From: Wolfiporia cocos
Taxonomy: Eukaryota > Basidiomycota > Agaricomycetes > Polyporales > Phaeolaceae
Direction of reading: 5' to 3'
NCBI GenBank assembly: GCA_029448655.1
Contig: JACCLO010000003.1
Location: 186,001 to 250,000, forward strand
Length of the DNA stretch: 64,000 nt
The notes beneath the pieces are model-generated. The model had not been told where the DNA came from. It made no database searches and saw nothing but the letters and a program-made list of their open reading frames with translations. The position numbers and the translations under genes were made by a program. Below, in pieces: positions 23,673-32,494 of this stretch. Positions within the stretch are counted from its first letter, which is position 1; the number at the start of each line of letters is the position of its first letter.

Positions 23673-23683
23673 AAGACGAGTCT
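23673..23683 (+). promoter_or_regulatory. Self-primer binding site (Tf1-like)
   Basis: AAGACGAGTCT begins two bases after the LTR end and is the exact reverse complement of AGACTCGTCTT at 23568-23578. In the Tf1 group the first 11 nt of the mRNA fold onto the primer-binding site and are cleaved to prime reverse transcription; length and placement match that mechanism. No tRNA 3' end was recognised in this position. Confidence 0.75.
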
Positions 23684-24427
23684 CCTCCCCGTTCTGAGTT
23701 CATTCCAGAACAACCCCGGCGCACTAGGGGCAAAGTGCACTGTTTCTTCGCCCTCGAGTTTCGACTCGGGTGTTTAAACTTTTATCCTCCCGTATCCCAG
23801 GGACAAGGGACTGGGTTCTGGGGGACATACACTTGTGAACAGCGTGTAGGGGACCACTCCTACCGTTGCTTCTAAGCTACTGGGCCACCGTCGTGCAATA
23901 CGGCGTAAAGGCTTTGGGTTTCATCCCCACCGTAGTAGACGTGTACCCGACGCGAAATAATCAAAGGCGTTAAGGGGCCCTACGGCAGATTACAGAGGCA
24001 CTGGGCACCTATTTACGCGCATTACCGCGCCGACTATACGGGCATTACCGCCCCCCCGCTACGATACAACCCAGCACCCCACAAGGCGGCTGAAGGAGCG
24101 CGACACAGCTCACACCATACGGCCACTTGGCCCGATACTATAGTTTTTTAGACCCTCCATCCCAAGGGTTTAGATCCCGTGCCCCCGGTATCCCGAATTA
24201 GCTTCGGGGCTGGACGAGGTTTCGGAGGCAGAGATTACTTGCCGGCCTTGGGCTGAAAACCCCTCGGCGTTTCTTGGCGCACCTCCGAAAAGAGGTGGTC
24301 TCTGAATAGAGTGGAAAGACAGTTTCTAGTTACCACCCCGATTGCAGCTATAGGCTGATCCACAGTGGGCGGGTAGCGCTGTCATTCGCGACTCTACATT
24401 CTCTACATACACGCTTCGTACGATACA

Positions 24428-27400
24428 ATGGCCGCCCCACACGACCTCGACTACATCCGCAACCCTCGGTCCCCGCGCAACCCTTTCGACACCCCGGCTG
24501 ACGTACCGCTTCCCCCGCCCATCGACCCATTTCGACCAGGCCAATGGGTGAACTACCAGGTGCACGGCCTCCCCGAGGATTTCGCACTACTCTCGGTGGC
24601 TGACAGCATCCACGCCCCTCGCCCCAACGTCGAAGTCGCCCCCGTACGCACCGAAACGATCGGACAAGCCTCCCCCGGTCGATCACTCGCACACGGAGCG
24701 TCGGTGGAAGACCAAGGTCCTGGGTTAGAACGGCTGGACGAAGCGTTCCACTTAGCCAGGGAGCAGTCGAACACGATCCGTGGAGCAAGTCCTCTCGCCC
24801 ACATCGACTCGCCCCTAGCCATGCAGTGGGCGTTCCCCCCCAACCCAACCTCGGCGGACTTCGGTTTTCGGTGTCAGACGGTAGCAGCGACAATGGTTCA
24901 AACCGGTGTGTGGAACGCCGACATGGGAGCACGATTCCTGCGGGAGGCACAACGTCTCCAAGCAGATGCAATCGCGGCAGGAGATGCGGCCTCGCTACAC
25001 AGCCAGCACTCCGCCCCCCGTCGGTCAGTACCATCGGTTCCGGAAGAACGATTCCGGCCGGTTGAAAATTGGGTGAGGTCCGTCCACATGGGATCTCCCC
25101 CTCCAGTGAACACGGCGACCCGTCCCGCATCGAACGCAGGCACCCGGCAGACGAATCCTTTCCTGCCCGGTTACACCCCCCCGGTACTCACTCCCCAGGT
25201 CCCCTTCTCGGTCATGGCAGCACAGCCCCCGGTCCCTCCGTCGGTAGCACCACGGACGGCGCATGTGAACACCTGGAGAGCCGCGCCTCTCCCGGGAACG
25301 CGTGCGTCTATGTGGCGGCCCGAGAAACCGGCGAGCTCGCAATGGGACGCGTACTCAATGCTCCCGGAGCCACAGCCTGACCCCCGGTACAAGTCCAAGG
25401 TGCGCGAACCCGAACCTTTCACCGGCGACAACTTCATCGCCTGGGTGATGCGCCTTAAGCTGTACATCGACGACAACCGGCCACTGCTCTTCACGGACAG
25501 TAAAAAGATCGGCACGGCCATCTCGTTGATACGGGGACCGAAGGTAGACGCATGGGTAACGGCTTTCACGCGGGAACATTACCGTGACGGACAATGGCAT
25601 CTGAGCTGGCTCCGTTTCATCTGGGAACTCCACCAGAAGTTCGACGACCCCGATTTGGAAAAGAAGTCGGCGGTCGCAGCGGAAAAGCTCAGCATGACCA
25701 TCGGTAAAGGCGAGGAGTACTTCCAGGAGCTGGAAAGACTTCTTTCGGAAGCAAAGTATGACAAGGAGAACCAGATTGTTCATCGCTGGATCACCTCCGC
25801 CATTCCGAAAGAGATCTACACGGCTGTACACTCCGCCTTCGTCGCCGCCACGATAAACGACAAGGCGCAACGCGGGTACAACGTCCAGATCCCCGAGGAC
25901 TACGAATCCTGGAAACAGGCAATCCTCCGGACAGACAACGCAATGCGCCGTCTCCGCGACGAAGAAAAGCTGCGCCACGGTCGAGACACGGGTAAGGGCG
26001 TCGCCGACAAGGGAAAAGGTCGGGCGACAACATCGTCATCGGGAACCACGCGGCCGGAGCCCACCGCGGAAGAACGGGCCAACTTGCTCAAGAGGAAGTG
26101 CCACTCTTGCAGCAAGACACAAGCAGAGGCACCAGGGAAGGGCTGCAACAAGCCCGTCTGGCACCAACCCAACTGGAAGCCCCGAGCAGCTACCAGTGGA
26201 GGGAACACCGGTGCCGGACCCTCACAACCGGCGCGCACCCGCCAGGCCGTCGAGGCACCACCAGCAGAAAAAGTCCTTGGGGAAGTATCCCAGGAGGACT
26301 TCGTGCGAATGGTGTCCGCTTGGGCCAAGGAAAATCCGGAGGCTGCGAAGGAAGCCGGATTCACTCAGGTACGTCCCCTCTCTAATAATAAATTTTCAGT
26401 TCTGGAGATCGAGGAACCAGTAAATGTCTCTATCTCCGAATCTGCCTCGGAGGGTAACGAACCGGTGGATGGACTATATGGGCTAGGAACCGGGGCCCCG
26501 ATATTCGATTACATATCTGTACCACGTTCTGTAGACTTGGCGCCTGGTGACGACGACGGAGCTTCAACATGCTCCGACGATTCGTTTGTAACAGCCTCAG
26601 AGGAGCCTCCCACCGGAGCTTGGCGGGAGGATAAAACCGTGCTTAATTCCTCTATTAATGTAAACTATGTGCCAATGGACGTAGACCCGGTTGTAGACTC
26701 AGATGTGCAGATGGCAGACGCATCTAAGCCTACAGTCCAGAAAAAGACGGAAAAGAAAGTGCGGCGTCGACGAGCCAAGAAGAAGGCTGTCACGCTCGAC
26801 ATATACTTAGACCACCCGCGGGCAATCCCCCCTGAGCGCAAAAGCGAAGGAGCCGCGGGTTACGATCTTCACTCTGCGGAGGAAGTCGTTATACCCAATG
26901 GGAAACGTATCACCGTGGATACCGGCATAATGATCCGAATGCCACCCGGTGTATACGGCCGCATAGCTCCACGATCCGGGCTCGCCTTGAAGGGAGTCGA
27001 CGTGGAGGCCGGTGTAGTTGACGAAGACTACACCGGTCGGTTAAAAGTCATACTGAATAATCAAACTGGAACAGATTATCAGGTCGAGTATGGGGACAGA
27101 ATCGCCCAGTTCATACTCGAATGCAACATGACACCAGACACGCGCATAGTAAAAAGCATTAGGGAAACCAGACGCGGAACACAGGGGTTCGGCTCTACTG
27201 GTGAGAAACTCAGAGGAAATGTAGTGGTAATCCAGAAGGGAAAACGGGGACGGCAGATCGAAGTACCGATCACCCTCCACCGCCCTGACGGACGTGCCCT
27301 CTTCACAAAGGCACTGATAGACTCCGGTTCAACGGGATCGGTCATCAGTCGTGCCTATGTGGAGGAACACAAACTCGAGCAACTCCCACTAGACCGACCT

Positions 27401-30400
27401 GTCAAACTGTACAACGCTGACGGAAGTACCAACGCTGCGGGCAAAATGACGCACTATGTCGAACTCCAGATGCAGATCGACACGCATTTGGAAACGCGCA
27501 AGTTCCACGTCACCGAGCTGAGCTCGGCAGACATATTCCTCGGCTTCGATTGGTTGGAAGACCACAATCCCACCATCGACTGGAAGAAACGCCGAATCAC
27601 CTTCACCTGCGATTGCGAGCACGAGCAAATCGAGGACGGTGACCATATATATTACATCTTTGCTGACGCTTGGATACGGAATAGGGAAGAATGCCGGGCC
27701 GACATCGCTGAGCGAGTCCGCGCGACGAAGGCAACCGAGATCGCCATCGCCACCGGCAAAACCACGGAAGCCAAGACTTTCGAGGAAGTGGTACCCGAGT
27801 ACTTACACGAGTTCGAAGACGTGTTTAAGGAAACGGAATTCGACCAACTCCCCGAAAGGCGACCATGGGATCACGCCATAGAACTCCTACCGAACTCCGA
27901 ACCCTACGCCGGCAAGATCTATGCCCTATCACCTCGAGAACAAGAGGCGTTAGACGACTTCTTAGAAGAACAGCTACGGACTGGGCGTATCCGACCATCC
28001 AAGTCACCATGGGGGGCACCATTCTTCTTCGTCAAGAAGAAGGATGGGAAACTGAGACCCATTCAGGACTATCGGAAATTGAACCAGATGACCAAGAAGA
28101 ATCGGTACCCGCTCCCTTTGATCACGGAGCTGCTCAACAAGTTGAAACGAGCTAAGTACTTCTCTAAATTGGACATTCGTTGGGGATACACGAACGTCAG
28201 AATCAAGGAAGGCGACGAAGAAAAAGCCGCCTTCATCACTAACAGGGGATTATACGAACCCTTAGTGATGTTCTTCGGAATGTGCAACGCACCGGGCACG
28301 TTCCAGACCTTGATGAACGACATCTTCCGAGACCTGATAATGACTGGAAAGGTCATTGTATATTTAGACGACATACTTGTTTTCACGGAGACCGAGGCAG
28401 AACATAAAGAGATCCTGCGCAAGGTTCTGCTCGTTCTCCGTCAAAATAAGTTGACTTGTAAACCAGAGAAATGCGAGTTTATGAAGTCGGAAGTAGAATA
28501 CTTAGGACATATAATCTCTCACGGGGAAATCCGCATGGATCCCGCGAAGGTGGCGGCAGTGGCAGAATGGCCCGCACCTCGGAACAAGAAGGAAGTGCAA
28601 TCCTTCATTGGATTCGCAAACTTCTATCGGAGATTTATACCTAAGTTTTCCACGGTAGCACGCCCACTGATAAACCTAACCAAGGACACGCCTTGGCAGT
28701 GGGGTACGGCGGAACAAGAGTGTTTCGATAAGTTAAAGAAAATATTTATCGAAGCACCCGTGTTGGGGATACCAAACGACGACGACCCTTTCCGCATCGA
28801 GGCAGACTCTTCAGACTTTGCAACTGGAGCCTGCCTCATGCAGAAACAGGACGGTGTCTGGAAACCCATCGCCTACCAGAGTAAGACGATGCTACCGGCA
28901 GAACGGAACTACGAAATCTACGACAGAGAACTCCTCGCCATCATGCGCGCACTTGATGAATGGCGGCATTTCGTAATGGGTGGCAAACACCCTGTAGAAG
29001 TACTAACGGACCATAAGAACCTAGAATATTTTAAGACCCCGCAGAAAATTAATCCGCGACAAGCCCGGTGGATGACGGAACTCGCCGAGTACGACCTACA
29101 ACTCGTGCACATCCCCGGGAAGACCAATGGAAGGGCCGATGGGCTTTCCCGAAGAAGTGATCACGGAAACGACAAGGATCACCTCGAAGGGCAAGTCGTC
29201 CTGAAGCCACACCTCTTCGTCCAAGACAGCGCAGAAAGGCTGCGATCCTCATTCTACACTGTAGTCAAGGGTATCACCCACGACGAAGTGAAAGAGAGGG
29301 TCAAAGCGGAAGCCGCTCTCTACGATGGAAAGGAAGGAGTAGAAGTAGGGGAAACGACCGAGGACGGTCTGCGATATAGGAGGGGGAGGTTAATTATCCC
29401 TCGAGACGAAGAATTAATCGGAAAAATCATTTCTTCGTTCCACGACACCGTCTCAGCGGGACACCCTGGCACCGAAAACACGTACACAGCCATACATCGA
29501 CACTACTGGTGGCCCAAGATGCGTTCAGACATCCGCCAGTACGTCAAAGCTTGTATCAAGTGCCAGGCCGCTAAGCCGGACCGATCCAAACGCGCGGCTC
29601 CACTCAACCCGAACCCGACTCCAGCACACAACTGGGAGAACATCTCCGTTGACATGATCACGGGACTCCCCACTTCCAAGGGTCGCGACGCCATCATTGT
29701 AGTTGTAGATATGAAGTCCAAGGACTATATAGCTGTACCAACAACAACTAAACTATCGGCCGAAGGATGGGCCAACATATTTATAGACAAAGTATATACA
29801 CAACACGGACTACCAAAGAAAGTATTTAGCGACAGAGGACCTCAATTTGTAGCAGAATTTATAAAGGACGTATATCGTAGATTAGGCATACAGGGAAACC
29901 CGAGTACCGCGTTCCACCCACAGACAGACGGGCAAACGGAACGTATGAACCAGGAACTCGAGGTCTACCTTAGGTTATTTATTAATGATACTCATACGAA
30001 CTGGCCGGACTTACTCCCGCTGGCAAGCTTTGCGTACAAGACACACGTACACAGTAGCACGGGATATAGTCCCTTTTACCTTACGCACGGATACCACCCC
30101 TTCACAGGTGTAGAGGCGCCGGAACAAGAAGAGGGGGTAGCACGGGATTGGGTCGAACACATGCACACCATATCCAAACTCGCTTCACAGAACCTGGAGA
30201 AAGCTAAACTACGCATGAAAGAGTACTACGATAGGAAACGGGCATCGCCACTATCGTACTCTGAAGGCGACTTGGTTTGGGTCGACGGCCGCAACATAAA
30301 CATGGGCCACCCAACCAAGAAGCTCGACTCCAAGCGATTTGGACCGTACAAGGTCACAAAGAAGGTCGGGCATGGAGCATACGAACTAGACCTCCCCGCA

Positions 30401-31150
30401 GACATGCGCGGGATATACCCAGTATTCAACGAGGTCTTACTCCTACCATACACGCCGCCCGCCTTCCCCAATCAGGACCATAGTAAAGTGACGGAAGGCA
30501 ATGACGTTCGCAGGCCTCTCAGGATCCTCGAATCCAGGGAAGACCGAGGGCGAATCGAGCTAGAAGTCGAGTGGTCTGACGGGACTAAAACATGGGAACG
30601 AAAACGTGGATTGAACCATTACCAAGAGCTGGTCACAAAGTTCTTCGAAGCTAGACCATCCGCCCCAGGCAACCAGTGGAAAAACAGAAACACTGGCTGG
30701 GACCACTCTGACACCAAATGGGATCCAGAGTGGGAGGACTTCGAACGAAAAGCTCAGGAAATGGGACTCAGGCAGAACCCGAAGGAGTTCATAATATACG
30801 ACGACATAGACACTACGCTTCTTGTCAAAGGCAGTATACCATTCTACGCCTACGAAAAGAAGCTCGTCGCTCGTAACTTCTGGTTCTGCGATCCACGAAC
30901 ACGGGTCATGCAATACGGAATACGCGTTGGAACACCGATAGAATCCACTATACCTGAATCGATAGGATACTGGATCTACCCGGTCTTAAACACACTCCAA
31001 CTGGCGCACCCACACATCTGCACCAAAACCGTAGACCACCCGTGCCATGTTGACCAAACTATGTACAAAGTGATTGCTGGGCGTGGGGACACGCAGCTAG
31101 AAGAGGGGGTACTGTCACAAGCCGATTTTCTCCAACTTGCTTGCGACTAG
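24428..31150 (+). CDS. Gag-dUTPase-protease-RT-RNase H-integrase polyprotein, 2240 aa
   Basis: Single frame. Approximate residues: Gag 1-600 (conserved core 310-500; atypical zinc-knuckle-like KCHSCSKT...GCNKPVWH at 555-578); trimeric-type dUTPase 785-926 with all five motifs (AAGYDLHS, PRSGLALKG, GVVDEDYTG, GDRIAQF, RGTQGFGSTG); aspartic protease near 965 (LIDSGSTG); reverse transcriptase 1150-1345 (YLDDILVF at about 1311); RNase H from 1455 (EADSSDF); integrase zinc finger 1672-1718 (H-H-C-C) and DDE core (VDMITGLP, SDRGPQF, QTERMNQE) 1741-1840; GPY/F module near 1969; chromodomain-like segment 2025-2075 (EVEWSDGTKTWERKRGL); and a tail 2076-2240 with no recognised domain. The stop codon lies 38 bases inside the 3' LTR. 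The element copies itself through virus-like particles, with cDNA integrated in the nucleus. The dUTPase would keep dUTP out of the cDNA. A processing site map cannot be given from sequence alone. Confidence 0.96.
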   Translation: MAAPHDLDYIRNPRSPRNPFDTPADVPLPPPIDPFRPGQWVNYQVHGLPEDFALLSVADSIHAPRPNVEVAPVRTETIGQASPGRSLAHGASVEDQGPGLERLDEAFHLAREQSNTIRGASPLAHIDSPLAMQWAFPPNPTSADFGFRCQTVAATMVQTGVWNADMGARFLREAQRLQADAIAAGDAASLHSQHSAPRRSVPSVPEERFRPVENWVRSVHMGSPPPVNTATRPASNAGTRQTNPFLPGYTPPVLTPQVPFSVMAAQPPVPPSVAPRTAHVNTWRAAPLPGTRASMWRPEKPASSQWDAYSMLPEPQPDPRYKSKVREPEPFTGDNFIAWVMRLKLYIDDNRPLLFTDSKKIGTAISLIRGPKVDAWVTAFTREHYRDGQWHLSWLRFIWELHQKFDDPDLEKKSAVAAEKLSMTIGKGEEYFQELERLLSEAKYDKENQIVHRWITSAIPKEIYTAVHSAFVAATINDKAQRGYNVQIPEDYESWKQAILRTDNAMRRLRDEEKLRHGRDTGKGVADKGKGRATTSSSGTTRPEPTAEERANLLKRKCHSCSKTQAEAPGKGCNKPVWHQPNWKPRAATSGGNTGAGPSQPARTRQAVEAPPAEKVLGEVSQEDFVRMVSAWAKENPEAAKEAGFTQVRPLSNNKFSVLEIEEPVNVSISESASEGNEPVDGLYGLGTGAPIFDYISVPRSVDLAPGDDDGASTCSDDSFVTASEEPPTGAWREDKTVLNSSINVNYVPMDVDPVVDSDVQMADASKPTVQKKTEKKVRRRRAKKKAVTLDIYLDHPRAIPPERKSEGAAGYDLHSAEEVVIPNGKRITVDTGIMIRMPPGVYGRIAPRSGLALKGVDVEAGVVDEDYTGRLKVILNNQTGTDYQVEYGDRIAQFILECNMTPDTRIVKSIRETRRGTQGFGSTGEKLRGNVVVIQKGKRGRQIEVPITLHRPDGRALFTKALIDSGSTGSVISRAYVEEHKLEQLPLDRPVKLYNADGSTNAAGKMTHYVELQMQIDTHLETRKFHVTELSSADIFLGFDWLEDHNPTIDWKKRRITFTCDCEHEQIEDGDHIYYIFADAWIRNREECRADIAERVRATKATEIAIATGKTTEAKTFEEVVPEYLHEFEDVFKETEFDQLPERRPWDHAIELLPNSEPYAGKIYALSPREQEALDDFLEEQLRTGRIRPSKSPWGAPFFFVKKKDGKLRPIQDYRKLNQMTKKNRYPLPLITELLNKLKRAKYFSKLDIRWGYTNVRIKEGDEEKAAFITNRGLYEPLVMFFGMCNAPGTFQTLMNDIFRDLIMTGKVIVYLDDILVFTETEAEHKEILRKVLLVLRQNKLTCKPEKCEFMKSEVEYLGHIISHGEIRMDPAKVAAVAEWPAPRNKKEVQSFIGFANFYRRFIPKFSTVARPLINLTKDTPWQWGTAEQECFDKLKKIFIEAPVLGIPNDDDPFRIEADSSDFATGACLMQKQDGVWKPIAYQSKTMLPAERNYEIYDRELLAIMRALDEWRHFVMGGKHPVEVLTDHKNLEYFKTPQKINPRQARWMTELAEYDLQLVHIPGKTNGRADGLSRRSDHGNDKDHLEGQVVLKPHLFVQDSAERLRSSFYTVVKGITHDEVKERVKAEAALYDGKEGVEVGETTEDGLRYRRGRLIIPRDEELIGKIISSFHDTVSAGHPGTENTYTAIHRHYWWPKMRSDIRQYVKACIKCQAAKPDRSKRAAPLNPNPTPAHNWENISVDMITGLPTSKGRDAIIVVVDMKSKDYIAVPTTTKLSAEGWANIFIDKVYTQHGLPKKVFSDRGPQFVAEFIKDVYRRLGIQGNPSTAFHPQTDGQTERMNQELEVYLRLFINDTHTNWPDLLPLASFAYKTHVHSSTGYSPFYLTHGYHPFTGVEAPEQEEGVARDWVEHMHTISKLASQNLEKAKLRMKEYYDRKRASPLSYSEGDLVWVDGRNINMGHPTKKLDSKRFGPYKVTKKVGHGAYELDLPADMRGIYPVFNEVLLLPYTPPAFPNQDHSKVTEGNDVRRPLRILESREDRGRIELEVEWSDGTKTWERKRGLNHYQELVTKFFEARPSAPGNQWKNRNTGWDHSDTKWDPEWEDFERKAQEMGLRQNPKEFIIYDDIDTTLLVKGSIPFYAYEKKLVARNFWFCDPRTRVMQYGIRVGTPIESTIPESIGYWIYPVLNTLQLAHPHICTKTVDHPCHVDQTMYKVIAGRGDTQLEEGVLSQADFLQLACD
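31099..31109 (+). promoter_or_regulatory. Polypurine tract
   Basis: AGAAGAGGGGG just before the 3' LTR, the plus-strand primer site for reverse transcription. It lies within the coding frame. Confidence 0.8.
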
Positions 31151-31483
31151 GAACGACCCTTATCTTATCTAAGCGCCCGCCTATGCGTCACGTGCAAGGA
31201 CCCCGAACACCCCACACGTGCCTACACAGACCCCGGACACCCTTGATGTGGCTCTACACCTACGATAGGGTTTACCATACTCTAAACGGTCTATCAGCTT
31301 ACGTAATACTGTATAGTAGCCAAACATGTACAAACAGCCTACGAGCATATATACCAGCCAGACGAGCAGGGAGCACCCCAGACTCGTCTTGGCCTTTGTT
31401 GCCTTGAGTAGCCTCAGATCAGGAATACGCTTTCACGCGAGTCATATTCCCCTGAGTAGTTGCTTGAGAACACGCTTGTGTCA
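31113..31483 (+). repeat. 3' LTR of the intact gypsy element
   Basis: 371 bp. No difference from the 5' LTR was found on reading the two side by side. Confidence 0.95.
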
Positions 31484-32494
31484 ATGATGTCAACGACTGT
31501 GTTCTCCATCACAATGCGCACCACACTGAGCATATCCGTGAATAGGCTAACGTCGTGATTGAACAGACTCCCTTGAGTTTACTTAGATGACATTACAACA
31601 GTCTATCAAAAAGACCAGACCCGATACAGGTAGCACGTAAGTACAATTGTGAGGATGCATATGCACACTGCATCACACTGTACGCACCAGTGTTGCCGTC
31701 TCGTCACCTACACCCGCCCTACCGAAACCTTATACCAGTGGCGCCTGCAATGTGTTTTTCGCACTCCGCTCGGGTTCTCCCGAGCGGCAGCAGCCACGTG
31801 CAAGGGCTTTTTTTTTTTTTTTTAAGTACATTTGTATCCCGCGTCAAGTAACTACGACTAAATGCGGCATTAGTGGGCGGAAGGCGGGGCTTTTGGGATG
31901 GGGCGGATAGGGTTATGCGTTCGGTAGACCATGTGTAGGGAGGTGCGAATGCGATGGTATCTAAGGGAGTTCAGGTAGGTCTCCATGCGGGACTTACCCT
32001 GGGTCGACAACAACGGTAGGGGGGGCACGTGCAAGGGCTGGGGACTAGCTATCTAGCTGCACGTGCAAGGGCTGGGGACTAGCTATCTTGTGCCGGCTGC
32101 CAACTCGGGCATGTCAGCTGAATTTCTTCGCATTGTGGCAGATCCTATACCGTGACATGTTTTCTTCAGACGAGGTCATCTCATCTCAAGAAAGTCGTGA
32201 TCTAATCAGACCTTCCATACCAACGTGTGGGAAAGGCGAGACAAGATTCACTGTAAAGAGAACCACCACTCTCACTCCGACGCATCATCGGGAACATGTA
32301 TACTTCCATCGTGGGACAAACATCGGCGCGGATTATATTGGTGGCGATACTAAGCGTATTATGAGTAAACAGTATACAGTCATGTTGTTGTCTGAGCAAT
32401 ACCGTGTACTAAATGTAACTCCGCGGCGTCCACATTGTATGAAAAAAGAGTGAAAAAGATTATCCGTTCGCTGAGGGGTTCAGCCTATTCTCGG
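31484..32494. other. Intergenic sequence with short repeats
   Basis: Contains the second copy of the palindrome-ended repeat (31700-31795), a run of 16 T (31808-31823), and a tandem duplication of a 34-bp unit beginning GCACGTGCAAGGGCTGGGG (32025-32058 and about 32059-32089). CACGTGCAAGG also occurs inside the gypsy LTR. No gene recognised. Confidence 0.5.
31700..31795 (+). repeat. Dispersed repeat with palindromic end (copy 2)
   Basis: Inverted relative of 21403-21505. Its hairpin is CCGCTCGGG, four-base loop, CCCGAGCGG (about 31768-31789). The stem differs from copy 1 but pairing is kept. Confidence 0.6.

Larger units (their letters stand above)
23301..31483 (+). mobile_element. Intact Ty3/gypsy retrotransposon (copy 2), dUTPase-containing
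   Basis: Full-length element of 8183 bp with 371-bp LTRs (23301-23671 and 31113-31483) that read as identical, flanked by the 5-bp duplication ATGAT (23296-23300 and 31484-31488). It has a primer-binding site one base after the 5' LTR, a 0.75-kb leader, one uninterrupted 2240-codon frame and a polypurine tract touching the 3' LTR. All enzyme motifs needed for transposition are present. The identical LTRs indicate a very recent insertion. Confidence 0.96.

Noticed and set aside
24348..25342. Long antisense frames over Gag of the intact gypsy element and similar ones over the kinase gene
   Set aside because: They mirror the GC-rich codon pattern of the real sense genes and have no domains of their own.
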